NCBI GenBank assembly: GCA_964587105.1
Contig: CAZPKG010000012.1
Span: 1-64,000 of the forward strand
Length of the DNA: 64,000 nucleotides
Direction of reading: 5' to 3'
Origin: JABWCQ01 sp964587105
Lineage (GTDB): Bacteria > Electryoneota > RPQS01
Shown here: one piece after another, positions 17,313 to 25,875 of the stretch
Layout of the letters: each line of letters begins with the position of its first letter
Position numbering within the stretch: the first letter of the stretch is position 1
Position numbers and translations under genes: made by a program
The notes under the pieces: generated by a model
Seen by the model: only the letters and a program-made list of their open reading frames with translations
What the model was told of the DNA's origin: nothing
Databases searched by the model: none

Positions 17313-18227
17313 ATGAAACCAATTCTCCATGAAGTCGGTTTGCGCGACGGCCTGCAAATGGAAAAGCAAGTTGTTCCCTTAGAAGTCAAAATTCTCTGGG
17401 CGGAGCAGCTAATCGCTGCCGGCGTGGATATGCTTCAACTTGGCTCGTTTGTGCATCCGGAGAAGGTCCCGCAAATGGCGGACACGGATGCGCTCTTCAA
17501 ATATTTCAGCGACCCCGTCCGCAAACCGAAGAACATCATACTCTCAGGCTTGATCCTGAATGAAAAGGGATTCGAGCGCGGAATGAACTGCGGCGTGGAT
17601 TTGTTTTGCATGGGCGTCTCCGCAAGCGAGACGCACAGTAAGAAAAACACGGGCATGACCGTCGCCGACGCAACCGATCGCATCATCGCCACAGCAATAA
17701 CCGCACTTGAAAGCGGCAAGCGCGTTCAGGTCTCCGTTCAGTCGGCATTTGGCTGCGGATTTGAAGGTGCAGTCCCCGTGAGTCGAGTGCTCGGCATATT
17801 GGAAAAATACTTCGATGCAGGCCTCAACGCAGTTTCGCTTGCAGATACGGCGGGCCACGCGTTACCTGAACAGGTCGAAGCACTCTTTCAAGCGGTGTTT
17901 AAGATGAATTCAAAGGCGGAGTGCGCCTGCCACCTGCACAATACCTACGGACTTGGTTTGGCAAATTGCCGCGCCGCAATGAACGCTGGCGTTACCATAT
18001 TCGAATCCGCCGTTGGTGGTTTGGGCGGCTGTCCCTTCACAAAAGTCTCCGGCGGCAACGTCTGCACCGAAGATCTTGTGCATTACTGGCAGCGCGCCGG
18101 CATTCGCAGCGACGTGAAACTCGATCAACTGATTGGCACGGCGCGGAGCATGGCCGAGTACTTCAATCGCGATCTGCCCGGAATGGTGTATAAATCAGGC
18201 CCGGTCAGTTATGCGGCAATTGTTTAA
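17313..18227 (+). CDS. HMG-CoA lyase-like DRE-TIM lyase
   Basis: A 304-residue TIM-barrel metal lyase of the HMG-CoA lyase family. Conserved residues are the DRE-like motif Arg11-Asp12 (VGLRDGLQ), metal ligands Asp12, His207 and His209 (CHLHNTYG), Asp178, the active-site Cys240 (GGLGGCPF) and Asn249 (SGGN). Aligned on human HMGCL with a constant offset of 30, the conserved Glu72 is Gln42 here (MLQLGSF instead of VIETTSF). That suggests a different substrate from HMG-CoA. It sits between isocitrate dehydrogenase and a class III CoA-transferase and before an aconitase-type hydratase. It would cleave, or form, an acyl-CoA with a tertiary alcohol, giving acetyl-CoA and an oxo acid. Citryl-CoA is proposed as substrate; HMG-CoA, citramalyl-CoA or methylcitryl-CoA are alternatives. 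Confidence 0.85.
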   Translation: MKPILHEVGLRDGLQMEKQVVPLEVKILWAEQLIAAGVDMLQLGSFVHPEKVPQMADTDALFKYFSDPVRKPKNIILSGLILNEKGFERGMNCGVDLFCMGVSASETHSKKNTGMTVADATDRIIATAITALESGKRVQVSVQSAFGCGFEGAVPVSRVLGILEKYFDAGLNAVSLADTAGHALPEQVEALFQAVFKMNSKAECACHLHNTYGLGLANCRAAMNAGVTIFESAVGGLGGCPFTKVSGGNVCTEDLVHYWQRAGIRSDVKLDQLIGTARSMAEYFNRDLPGMVYKSGPVSYAAIV

Positions 18228-18244
18228 CAATCGAATCTAAAAAT

Positions 18245-19438
18245 ATGAAACTTCTTGAAGGCATTCGCGTTCTTGATTTGACGAACGTTTTGTCCGGTCC
18301 GTTTGCTACTCTCCATCTCGCACTCGGCGGCGCAGACGTAATTAAAATCGAAAACCCGAAAGACGGCGATCTCGCGCGCAAACTCGGCTGTGTTCCCAAG
18401 TACAATCAGATGCTAATGGGCACAAGTTTTCTTGCGCAGAACGCCAACAAACAATCACTCACGCTGAATCTCAAGCTGCCCGAAGCCAAAGAGATTTTCA
18501 AGAAACTCGTTAAAGACGCGGACGTAGTGGTCGAAAACTTTCGACCCGATGTGATGACGCGCTTGGGTCTATCGTACGAGGTTCTCTCAGAAATCAATCC
18601 ACGCTTGATCTACTGCGCAATTTCCGGGTTTGGCCAGACAGGTCCCGACGCTTTGAAGCCGGCGTATGACCAGATCATTCAGGGTCTCTCTGGTGAAATG
18701 GCCATCAACGGCGACGAGCGGTTGAATCCATTGCGCGCCGGATTTCCAATTTGCGATACGGTAGGCGGATTAAATGCGGCTTTTGCAATCATGGGCGCGC
18801 TGTATCACCGCGAGCGAACAGGTGAAGGCCAGTTCATCGACGTAGCTTTGCTTGATTCGATAATGCCGTTAATGGGCTGGGTCGTCGCCAACTGGATGAT
18901 TGGCGAACAGCATCCGGTGATGATGGGCAACGATAACTTTACGGCAGCTCCCTCTGGCGTATTCAAAGCTAAAGACGGATTCATTAATATTGCCGCCAAT
19001 AAGCAGGAACAATGGGAAGCTTTGGCGGACGTGCTTGACGTACCAGAGTTGAAAACGGATGCGCGATTTCAGGAACGCGATGCACGCAAAAAGAGTAGGC
19101 ATGAGCTCACGCCGTTGCTTGAAGCTAAGCTGATGACGCGCGAAGGCTCGCATTGGGTTGAGGAACTCAACAAGCACGATGTGCCGGCGGGCTTGATACT
19201 TACTCTCGAAGATGCGCTTAAGCAACCGCAAGTTGCCCACCGTGAGACATTTTCGACAGTGAGCGTTGAGGGGATCGGCGAGATGGAACTCTTCAATATG
19301 ACCGCCAAGTTCTCCAAAACGCCGGGAGTTGCGACTTCGCCTCCGCCGAAACATGGCGAACACACAAACGCGATTCTGCACAATCTCGGCTACACAGATG
19401 AGCAGATCGCAAAACTAAGAACAGACAAAGCCATTTAG
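18245..19438 (+). CDS. Class III (CaiB/BaiF family) CoA-transferase
   Basis: A 397-residue family III CoA-transferase. The N-terminal Rossmann-like domain starts MKLLEGIRVLDLTNVLSGPF, and the family-typical ADVVVENFRPDVMTRLGL and GFGQTGP are present. The catalytic Asp that forms the mixed anhydride is Asp142 in KPAYDQIIQGLSG. The enzyme moves CoA between carboxylic acids without ATP; the family includes formyl-CoA, carnitine, mesaconate and succinyl-CoA:glutarate/HMG transferases. It lies 17 bases after the lyase and 15 bases before the hydratase large subunit. In this setting it would activate a di- or tricarboxylic acid for the lyase, most simply using succinyl-CoA as donor. The actual donor and acceptor cannot be read from the sequence. 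Confidence 0.9.
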   Translation: MKLLEGIRVLDLTNVLSGPFATLHLALGGADVIKIENPKDGDLARKLGCVPKYNQMLMGTSFLAQNANKQSLTLNLKLPEAKEIFKKLVKDADVVVENFRPDVMTRLGLSYEVLSEINPRLIYCAISGFGQTGPDALKPAYDQIIQGLSGEMAINGDERLNPLRAGFPICDTVGGLNAAFAIMGALYHRERTGEGQFIDVALLDSIMPLMGWVVANWMIGEQHPVMMGNDNFTAAPSGVFKAKDGFINIAANKQEQWEALADVLDVPELKTDARFQERDARKKSRHELTPLLEAKLMTREGSHWVEELNKHDVPAGLILTLEDALKQPQVAHRETFSTVSVEGIGEMELFNMTAKFSKTPGVATSPPPKHGEHTNAILHNLGYTDEQIAKLRTDKAI

Positions 19439-19453
19439 CATCAGGAGATGCAT

Positions 19454-20740
19454 ATGCCAATGACACTTTCAGAAAAGATTCTCGCGAAGGCTTCGGGGCT
19501 TGCGTCCACAAGAGCCGGCGATGTCGTAGAGCCCAAAGTGGATCTCGCGATGTCGCACGAGAATGCCGCCCTCGTATTGCATCAATTCAAAGAGATTTAC
19601 AACGGCCTCGGAATTGATCCGCGCGTGTGGGATCCGAGCCGTATTGCGATCATATTCGATCATCGCATTCCTGCCGAAAGTTCAAAGACTGCGACAAATC
19701 AAAAGCGTATTCGCGATTTCGTGGCGGCGCAAGGTATCACCAAATTTCATGACATTCGCGGCGATCAAGGCGGAATCTGCCATCAAATTCTGCCTGAATA
19801 TGGCTATGTCCGACCGGGTTACGTTGTCGTTGGCACGGATAGCCACACGACTACACATGGCGCGCTGGGTTCATTCGCATTCGGTATCGGCGCAACAGAA
19901 ATGGCCAGTGTGTGGGCGTTGGGAAACGCGCTAAACATTGAAGTCCCGAAGACGATCAAAGTGGTCATTGACGGACAACTTTCGCCGCACGTTTCAGCAA
20001 AAGATGTTATTCTCTACCTAATTGGCTTGATCAAAGCTGACGGCGCCAACTACCGGGCGCTTGAGTTCCATGGCTCGACGATTCGCAACATGAGCACGTC
20101 GTCGCGTCTCGTATTGTGCAATATGGCGGTGGAAGCCGGGGCAACGGTGGGCATGGTGCCGCCGGATGCCGAGACCGCGCGCTATCTTCGCGATGAAGCG
20201 AAAGTCGCAGATTCTTTGTGGATGGAATCACCGGATCAAGACGCAGATTACGAACGTGTCGTCATGATTGATGCTAATAAGCTCGCACCGCAAATTGCCT
20301 GTCCGCACACCGTTGATCATGTCAAGTCTGTCACCGAAGTCATGGGCAAAAAGGTTGATCAGATCGTGATTGGTTCATGCACCAATGGACGTTTGGACGA
20401 TTTGGCCGCCGCCGCACGAGTATTGAAGACTAAGAAAGTGCACGATGGCACGCGAATGCTGGTCTTCCCGGCGTCGTGGAAAATTTATAAAGAAGCCATG
20501 GAGCTTGGCTACTTGAAAGACCTGATGGAAGCCGGAGCGGTTGTGATGAATCCCGGTTGCGGATGTTGTCTTGGTGTGCATCAAGGCGCGCTTGGCGACG
20601 GAGAGGTTGCATTGTCAACGACAAATCGCAATTTCAAGGGGCGAATGGGCAATGCGACGGCTGAAGTATTCTTGTGTTCACCCGAAGTTGCCGCAGCAAG
20701 TGCCTTGCGCGGCGTCATTAGCGATCCACGGGAGATTTAA
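19454..20740 (+). CDS. Aconitase-family hydratase, large subunit (LeuC/homoaconitase type)
   Basis: A 428-residue large subunit of the isopropylmalate isomerase/homoaconitase family. The three [4Fe-4S] ligands are in IGSCTNGR (one Cys) and NPGCGCCLG (two Cys). HDIRGDQGGICHQ and VVGTDSHTTTHGALG are the family's active-site segments. AGGAG at 19443-19447 fits ATG 19454 better than the in-frame ATG six bases earlier. The protein is about 40 residues shorter than proteobacterial LeuC and of the archaeal/thermophile length. It pairs with the small subunit two bases downstream. With an isocitrate dehydrogenase in the operon, the likely reaction is citrate to isocitrate. No leuA is near, which argues against leucine synthesis. 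Confidence 0.9.
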   Translation: MPMTLSEKILAKASGLASTRAGDVVEPKVDLAMSHENAALVLHQFKEIYNGLGIDPRVWDPSRIAIIFDHRIPAESSKTATNQKRIRDFVAAQGITKFHDIRGDQGGICHQILPEYGYVRPGYVVVGTDSHTTTHGALGSFAFGIGATEMASVWALGNALNIEVPKTIKVVIDGQLSPHVSAKDVILYLIGLIKADGANYRALEFHGSTIRNMSTSSRLVLCNMAVEAGATVGMVPPDAETARYLRDEAKVADSLWMESPDQDADYERVVMIDANKLAPQIACPHTVDHVKSVTEVMGKKVDQIVIGSCTNGRLDDLAAAARVLKTKKVHDGTRMLVFPASWKIYKEAMELGYLKDLMEAGAVVMNPGCGCCLGVHQGALGDGEVALSTTNRNFKGRMGNATAEVFLCSPEVAAASALRGVISDPREI

Positions 20741-20742
20741 TC

Positions 20743-21243
20743 ATGGCGAAAGTTATAACCGTTCTCGGCGACGATATCTCCACCGACCACATCTATCCCG
20801 GCCGCTTCATGGCGACTGTGCTGCCGTCCGAAACTCCGCAATTTTGCTTTGCGGATATGACCGCACTTAACGCATCGTTAAAAGAGAACAAATTCCCGTC
20901 CGGGTCGTTCATTGTTGCCGGCTCGAATTTCGGCTGCGGTAGTTCACGCGAACAAGCTGCTTCGACAATAAACGGTTACGGTATCATCGTCATCGCCCCC
21001 AGCTTCGCGCGCATTTTTCTGCAGAACGCCGTCAATCTTGGTTTGAAACTTGTAATCTGTCCGCGCATCGAAGCAAGTGAGGGAGATGAACTTGAGTTAA
21101 AAGATGACGTAGTGCTGAATGTGACTACAGGCAAGAGCTTTGAGATCGTGCCTCTGCCCAAGCTTCGTCAGGCAATCATTGATAGCGGCGGCTTGATCGC
21201 ATATACACGTAAGCTCGTGCAAGCACGTCTCGACGCTAAGTAG
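20743..21243 (+). CDS. Aconitase-family hydratase, small subunit (LeuD/homoaconitase type)
   Basis: A 166-residue swivelling-domain subunit, two bases after the large subunit. It has LGDDISTDHIYPGRF at the N-terminus, the SNFGCGSSREQA active-site segment (Ser/Arg for substrate binding) and a normal end. In this family the loop after PGR/PAR helps choose the substrate (YLRT in homoaconitase, YLVL-like in isopropylmalate isomerase). Here it reads FMAT, which matches neither. The odd loop supports a function other than leucine or lysine synthesis, such as a citrate/isocitrate aconitase. It is the last gene of the operon, followed by a terminator. Confidence 0.9.
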   Translation: MAKVITVLGDDISTDHIYPGRFMATVLPSETPQFCFADMTALNASLKENKFPSGSFIVAGSNFGCGSSREQAASTINGYGIIVIAPSFARIFLQNAVNLGLKLVICPRIEASEGDELELKDDVVLNVTTGKSFEIVPLPKLRQAIIDSGGLIAYTRKLVQARLDAK

Positions 21244-21269
21244 TTTTCGATCGTGGGTCCCCAAAAAGG

Positions 21270-21302
21270 AAAGCCCTTGCGCGTTTCGTGCAAGGGCTTT
21301 TC
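21270..21302. terminator. Bidirectional terminator between convergent genes
   Basis: An 11-bp perfect stem (AAAGCCCTTGC / GCAAGGGCTTT) with a nine-base loop, a T run to the right and AAAAAGG to the left. It serves the hydratase operon and the convergent amidohydrolase. Confidence 0.88.
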
Positions 21303-21319
21303 ATATCATTATATTTAGT

Positions 21320-22663
21320 TCAATTTGCCAAACTGAGCAGTCTCTTGGCTTGCTCGCGCGCAAACGACGCAATCTCCGCTTCGTCCCCGGTCAGCAATAT
21401 CCTATTCTGAACGACAATCTCCCCATTCACGATCACGGTATGCGGCCGAGTAGGCGCGCAAAACAACAATGCAGCAATCGGATCGCATGCGCCCGCATAG
21501 CCGAGTTCATTTAAATCAAACAACACAATATCTGCGGCCATCCCGGTGCGCAGTTCGCCGATGTCACTTCGTCCGAGCAAGGCGGCGGATCCCTTTGTGG
21601 CAAGATCGATCACACGTTTTGCCGTGAAAAACTCTCTGTCGTCCGCAGTTCTATGCACCAGCATCGCCTGTCTAAGTTCTGCAAGCATGTGTGAACTGTC
21701 ATTTGATGCACATCCATCCACTGCCAGCCCAACCGGCACGCCTGCTTCAATCATTGCCCGCAGTTTCAACTTTCCCGAACCTAATCGACAATTGGAGGAT
21801 GGGCAGTGGGCAACGCCCGTGCCGGTGGCTGCAAGCAGGGCAAGCTCGTTTTCGTTAAAATGAATACCGTGCGCAAACCAAACATCTTCGCCCAGCCAAC
21901 CCCAATCCTGCATCAACGCAAGTGGCCGCTTGCTGTATCGATTTTGACAATAGGCATTCTCATCGGTAGTTTCGGCTAAGTGCGTATGCAAGCGGACGCC
22001 CAGCCTGCGCGCAAGCATTGCCGTGTCCTTCATCAACTGCGCGGTCACGTTAAACGGACTGCAAGGAGCCAGATGAACCTGACGCATCGAAAACTTTCCG
22101 CCGTCATGAAATCTTCTAACGGAATTCTCGCAATGCGTCAACACTTCATCGTCATTTTCTATGATCTCGTCGGGTGGTAATCCGCCCTGTGACATTCCCA
22201 ACGTCATGGCGCCGCGTAGCGCCGAAAACCTCAAACCCAATTCATCCGCACATTCAAACTCAAGTTCAAGCAGATCACGCTGGATACGGCTGGGAAAAAG
22301 GTAGAGATGATCGCAGGACGTGGTACAACCTGACAATAGCAATTCGGCCATCGCAAGCTTAAATCCCGCGCGAAACATGGCCTCATCAAAGTGCCTCCAA
22401 ATCGGATAGTGGAATTTCAGCCAATCGAACAATCCGGCTTCCTGTGCGCCCGGCAAGCATCTGGTAAGCGACTGAAAGAAATGGTGATGAGTATTAATCA
22501 ACCCGGGAATTGCGACGAGATGCGATCCATCCACAACGATCTCATTTGGCATCGGATCCAGCACGCGCGCAAGGGCAATGATCTCCCCACCGCGAATCCG
22601 AATGGAGGCCGGTCCATTCTCAAATCCTACCGCAAATGCGGCTTCAAGGTTTCTGATCAGCAT
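21320..22663 (-). CDS. Amidohydrolase, probable 8-oxoguanine deaminase
   Basis: A 447-residue enzyme of the cytosine-deaminase/ATZ-TRZ branch of the amidohydrolase superfamily. Metal ligands are visible: His59 and His61 in INTHHHFFQSLTR, His in HTHLAET, His in FAHGIHF and Asp in LAVDGCASND. The NTHHHFFQSLTR segment and the overall pattern fit 8-oxoguanine deaminases, which turn 8-oxoguanine into urate and clear an oxidised base; hydroxyatrazine-type hydrolases are close relatives and a real alternative. It is cytoplasmic, with no signal peptide. It lies 12 bases after an ArsR-rhodanese gene on the same strand, so the two are probably transcribed together and may belong to a stress response. 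Confidence 0.8.
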   Translation of the reverse strand: MLIRNLEAAFAVGFENGPASIRIRGGEIIALARVLDPMPNEIVVDGSHLVAIPGLINTHHHFFQSLTRCLPGAQEAGLFDWLKFHYPIWRHFDEAMFRAGFKLAMAELLLSGCTTSCDHLYLFPSRIQRDLLELEFECADELGLRFSALRGAMTLGMSQGGLPPDEIIENDDEVLTHCENSVRRFHDGGKFSMRQVHLAPCSPFNVTAQLMKDTAMLARRLGVRLHTHLAETTDENAYCQNRYSKRPLALMQDWGWLGEDVWFAHGIHFNENELALLAATGTGVAHCPSSNCRLGSGKLKLRAMIEAGVPVGLAVDGCASNDSSHMLAELRQAMLVHRTADDREFFTAKRVIDLATKGSAALLGRSDIGELRTGMAADIVLFDLNELGYAGACDPIAALLFCAPTRPHTVIVNGEIVVQNRILLTGDEAEIASFAREQAKRLLSLAN

Positions 22664-22675
22664 GGAAGTATCGGA

Positions 22676-23341
22676 CTACTCTGAAACCACTTCTCCACCG
22701 GCATCTCGCCATTCCGGGACACCTTCTCCCAGCGCGTTTGCCTGAAATCCTCGTTTGCGCAATAGTTCCACGGCTTGTCCAGCCAGTACACAGTAAGGTC
22801 CGCGACAATAGGCAACAATTTGCAAATCTGTTGGAAGATCGTCAAGGCGCCGTTCAAGCTGGTCGAGCGGAATTGACACCGCGTAAGGAAGGTGAGCACT
22901 CCGGTATTCTTCCGTCGGTCGCACGTCCAATACGATGACTTTTCCTGCCGAGGCGAGTTGCGCGAGCATGGCTCTGTCCAACTCCTCAAGCGCATGTTGG
23001 TTCTCCCGCAATTGAGCAATGGCTCTGTCCACATCGGCCAGATGTGTCTCCGCCACCTGCCGCAATTTGCGGACAAGTTGATATACAAGTGACCCGGAGA
23101 GCCGATAAATGATGTGGGTGCCCTCTCGGCTTGACTCGACCAGCCCGGCTCCTCGGAGGACTTGCAAATGTTGTGAGGTATTGGCCGAACTCATCCCGGT
23201 GTACTCCGCCAAAGTGTCAACGCTTTTCGGGCTTTGATTTAGTAAGTCAAGTATTTCTAATCTCTTGTGACTTGAGAGCGCCTTGCCCACGCGTGAGAAA
23301 TGGGCATTAAGATTGTCGCGGAACTTACTCGATGAGTTCAT
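22676..23341 (-). CDS. ArsR-family regulator fused to a rhodanese domain
   Basis: A 221-residue two-domain protein. Residues about 15-95 form an ArsR winged helix (KRLEILDLLNQSPKSVDTLAE ... SSANTSQHLQVLRGAGLV), and residues about 120-215 a rhodanese domain with the active loop AYCRGPYC. A Cys persulfide on this loop can serve as a sulfur or oxidant sensor. The combination is a known type in bacteria, where it reports on sulfane sulfur or thiol stress. It is the first gene of a two-gene unit with the amidohydrolase. It lies divergent to malic enzyme with 224 bases between, so it might regulate either side. No operator was identified. Confidence 0.9.
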   Translation of the reverse strand: MNSSSKFRDNLNAHFSRVGKALSSHKRLEILDLLNQSPKSVDTLAEYTGMSSANTSQHLQVLRGAGLVESSREGTHIIYRLSGSLVYQLVRKLRQVAETHLADVDRAIAQLRENQHALEELDRAMLAQLASAGKVIVLDVRPTEEYRSAHLPYAVSIPLDQLERRLDDLPTDLQIVAYCRGPYCVLAGQAVELLRKRGFQANALGEGVPEWRDAGGEVVSE

Positions 23342-23565
23342 TTTAGGTCTCGGTTATATTCAATTGAATTCTTTAATAAAACAAGGGTTTGGGGATATGT
23401 CAAGTAAAAAGTCACTTTCTCCAAGAAAGAATGTGTAAAAATTCACAATATGTGACTAAGCAACATAGCCTTCACGAAATCAATAGAATTTTTGAACAGA
23501 AAGACGAACAATCGTATATTGAAGGCTGTTCCCTTCCGTTTGTTTACATTTGATTGGAGATTGCC

Positions 23566-25845
23566 ATGTCATTGGCACAAGACGCACTTGAATACCATAG
23601 TCGCGAACCCAAAGGCAAAATTGAAGTCGTCCCCACGAAACCGGTGGACACACAGTATGATCTTTCACTTGCCTACAGTCCCGGCGTAGCAGAACCCTGC
23701 TTAGAAATTCACAAGGATCCGCTCCTTGTCTCGGAATACACCGCGCGCCAGAATTTGGTAGCGGTCATCTCAAACGGCACAGCAGTGCTCGGCCTCGGAA
23801 ACATCGGCGCACTGGCCGGAAAGCCGGTCATGGAAGGCAAAGGCGTGCTGTTCAAACGCTTCGCAGGTGTGGATGTCTTCGACATCGAAATCAACAGCGA
23901 AGATCCAGAAGAAGTAATCAAAACTTGTCAGTTGTTAGAGCCGACATTTGGCGCGATCAACCTCGAAGATATTGCCGCGCCCGCCTGCTTCTATATTGAA
24001 GAGACTTTGAAGAAAACGATGGGCATTCCCGTTTTCCATGACGACCAGCACGGCACAGCGATCATCTCAGGAGCCGGATTGCTCAATTCAATTCGGTTGG
24101 TGAAAAAAGACATCACCAAAGTCCGAGTAGTCGTCAACGGAGCCGGCGCATCAGCAATCGCGTGTGCGAAGATGTACATCTCGCTCGGAGTGAATCCGGA
24201 AAACTTGTTGATGTGCGATACCAAAGGCACGCTCCGCTTGGACCGTGAAGATCTTGATCCCGCCCATCCGAAGTACAATCCCTACAAAGCTGCGTTCGCA
24301 CGAAAGACCGATCGCAAGAATCTGGCGGACGCCTTGCGCGACGCCGACGTATTCTGCGGATGTTCAGTCGGTGGAACTGTTTCAGAAGAGATGGTTAAGT
24401 CAATGGCGAAAAACCCGGTTGTCTTCGCACTTGCCAATCCTGATCCCGAAATAGGTTATAATCAGGCCAAGCAAGCTCGGCCAGACGCAATTGTCTGCAC
24501 GGGCCGCAGCGACTTCCCGAATCAGATTAATAATGTGCTCGGTTTCCCGGCCATTTTCCGTGGTGCGTTGGACAGCCATGCCACGCAAATCAACGAAGAA
24601 ATGAAGATGGCATCCTCGCGTGCGTTGGCCGATCTCGCGCTCGAAGACGTCCCCGATTACGTTAGCTCGGCCTATGGTCTCGATTACATCAAGTTCGGAA
24701 ACGAGTATGTGATTCCGAAGCCGATGGACCATCGTGTGCTCTTGCGCGTCGCTGTCGCGGTTGCCAAAGCTGCGGCAGACAGCGGCGTTGCCAAGAATCC
24801 GATTCGAGATCTTGAAGCCTATCGCAACCGCCTTGAAAAACTGATGGGACGCGGTCGCCACGTCACGCGCATGTTCGTAGATCAAGCGCGCATGAAACAA
24901 AAACGCATCGTCTTCCCCGAAGGTGCCCATTCAAAGATTCTACGCGCAGCAGCGCTAATTGTGAACGAGCGGATTGGCACGCCGATATTGATTGGCAACA
25001 CCGAGAAGATAAACGCGCGAGCCGCAGAGCTGAACGTTCCGGTATCGGAAATGACCATCATTGATCCGATGATGCTGTCGGCTGTTGAAGTCGAGTCCTA
25101 CGCGCAGGAGCTGTGGAGCATCCGCAAGCGCAAAGGCATCACACTTTCCGAAGCGAAGCGTCTTGTATTGGATCCGAACTATCTCGGGCCGCTGCTTCTG
25201 CGGAAGAAACAAGCCGACGCACTTGTCGCCGGTGTGTCGCAGCATTATTCGGACACCGTCAGACCCGCTTTGCAACTACTTCCCAAGAAGCCCGGCGTCA
25301 GTCACGTTGCCGCAATGTTTGCACTCGTGTTGAAGAACCGGAACGTCTTTCTCGCAGACGTGGGCGTAAACGTTGAAGTGGATACTCCCGAGCAATTGGC
25401 GGAGATTGCCATTCTGTCCGCCGACACAGTCCGCAAGAATTTCATGAGCGAACCGCGCGTTGCGATGCTCAGTTTCTCGAACTTCGGAAGCGTGCCGCAT
25501 ACGCAGTCACAAAAGGTTGCCCGTGCAGTTGAAATCGTCAAGCAGAAGCGTCCGGACATCGTGATCGACGGCGAAATGCAGGCCGATACCGCGCTGGTTG
25601 AGTCCATTATCAAGAAGAACTTCCCGTTCTCAACTTTAAATGGCGAAGCCGCGAACACGCTGATCTTCCCGGATATGACAAGCGGCAACATTGCGTTCAA
25701 ACTCTTGGTCGAACTTGCCGGAGCGACGGCTATTGGCCCGATTCTGATGGGCATGGACCATGCCGTGCATATTCTGGCGCAGGGTGCGAGCGTTAATGAG
25801 ATCGTGCAAATGAGCGCGTTCGCCGCGGTTGACTCGCACAGATAA
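23566..25845 (+). CDS. maeB: Malic enzyme fused to a phosphotransacetylase-like domain (MaeB type)
   Basis: A 759-residue fusion. ATG 23566 follows GGAGA with suitable spacing; a TTG 12 bases earlier is rejected. Residues about 1-160 are the malic-enzyme catalytic domain (LAYSPGVAEPCLEI; VFHDDQHGTA), 160-420 the NAD(P)-binding domain (VVVNGAGASAIACAKM), and 430-755 a phosphate acetyl/butyryltransferase domain that in MaeB proteins is usually regulatory, sensing acetyl-CoA. The reaction is malate to pyruvate plus CO2 with NADP reduction, or the reverse. It is 31 bases before the acyl-CoA synthetase gene and probably shares its transcript. In context it links the C4 and C3 pools around the ferredoxin oxidoreductase and the proposed citrate pathway. 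Confidence 0.95.
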   Translation: MSLAQDALEYHSREPKGKIEVVPTKPVDTQYDLSLAYSPGVAEPCLEIHKDPLLVSEYTARQNLVAVISNGTAVLGLGNIGALAGKPVMEGKGVLFKRFAGVDVFDIEINSEDPEEVIKTCQLLEPTFGAINLEDIAAPACFYIEETLKKTMGIPVFHDDQHGTAIISGAGLLNSIRLVKKDITKVRVVVNGAGASAIACAKMYISLGVNPENLLMCDTKGTLRLDREDLDPAHPKYNPYKAAFARKTDRKNLADALRDADVFCGCSVGGTVSEEMVKSMAKNPVVFALANPDPEIGYNQAKQARPDAIVCTGRSDFPNQINNVLGFPAIFRGALDSHATQINEEMKMASSRALADLALEDVPDYVSSAYGLDYIKFGNEYVIPKPMDHRVLLRVAVAVAKAAADSGVAKNPIRDLEAYRNRLEKLMGRGRHVTRMFVDQARMKQKRIVFPEGAHSKILRAAALIVNERIGTPILIGNTEKINARAAELNVPVSEMTIIDPMMLSAVEVESYAQELWSIRKRKGITLSEAKRLVLDPNYLGPLLLRKKQADALVAGVSQHYSDTVRPALQLLPKKPGVSHVAAMFALVLKNRNVFLADVGVNVEVDTPEQLAEIAILSADTVRKNFMSEPRVAMLSFSNFGSVPHTQSQKVARAVEIVKQKRPDIVIDGEMQADTALVESIIKKNFPFSTLNGEAANTLIFPDMTSGNIAFKLLVELAGATAIGPILMGMDHAVHILAQGASVNEIVQMSAFAAVDSHR

Positions 25846-25875
25846 TACATTCCAATTCTAATCAAACGTAGGCAT

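Noticed and set aside
19454..21243. Leucine biosynthesis operon (leuCD with leuB)
   Set aside because: No leuA is present, the dehydrogenase has the isocitrate-type HGSAPKYAG signature, and a CoA-transferase and lyase share the operon.
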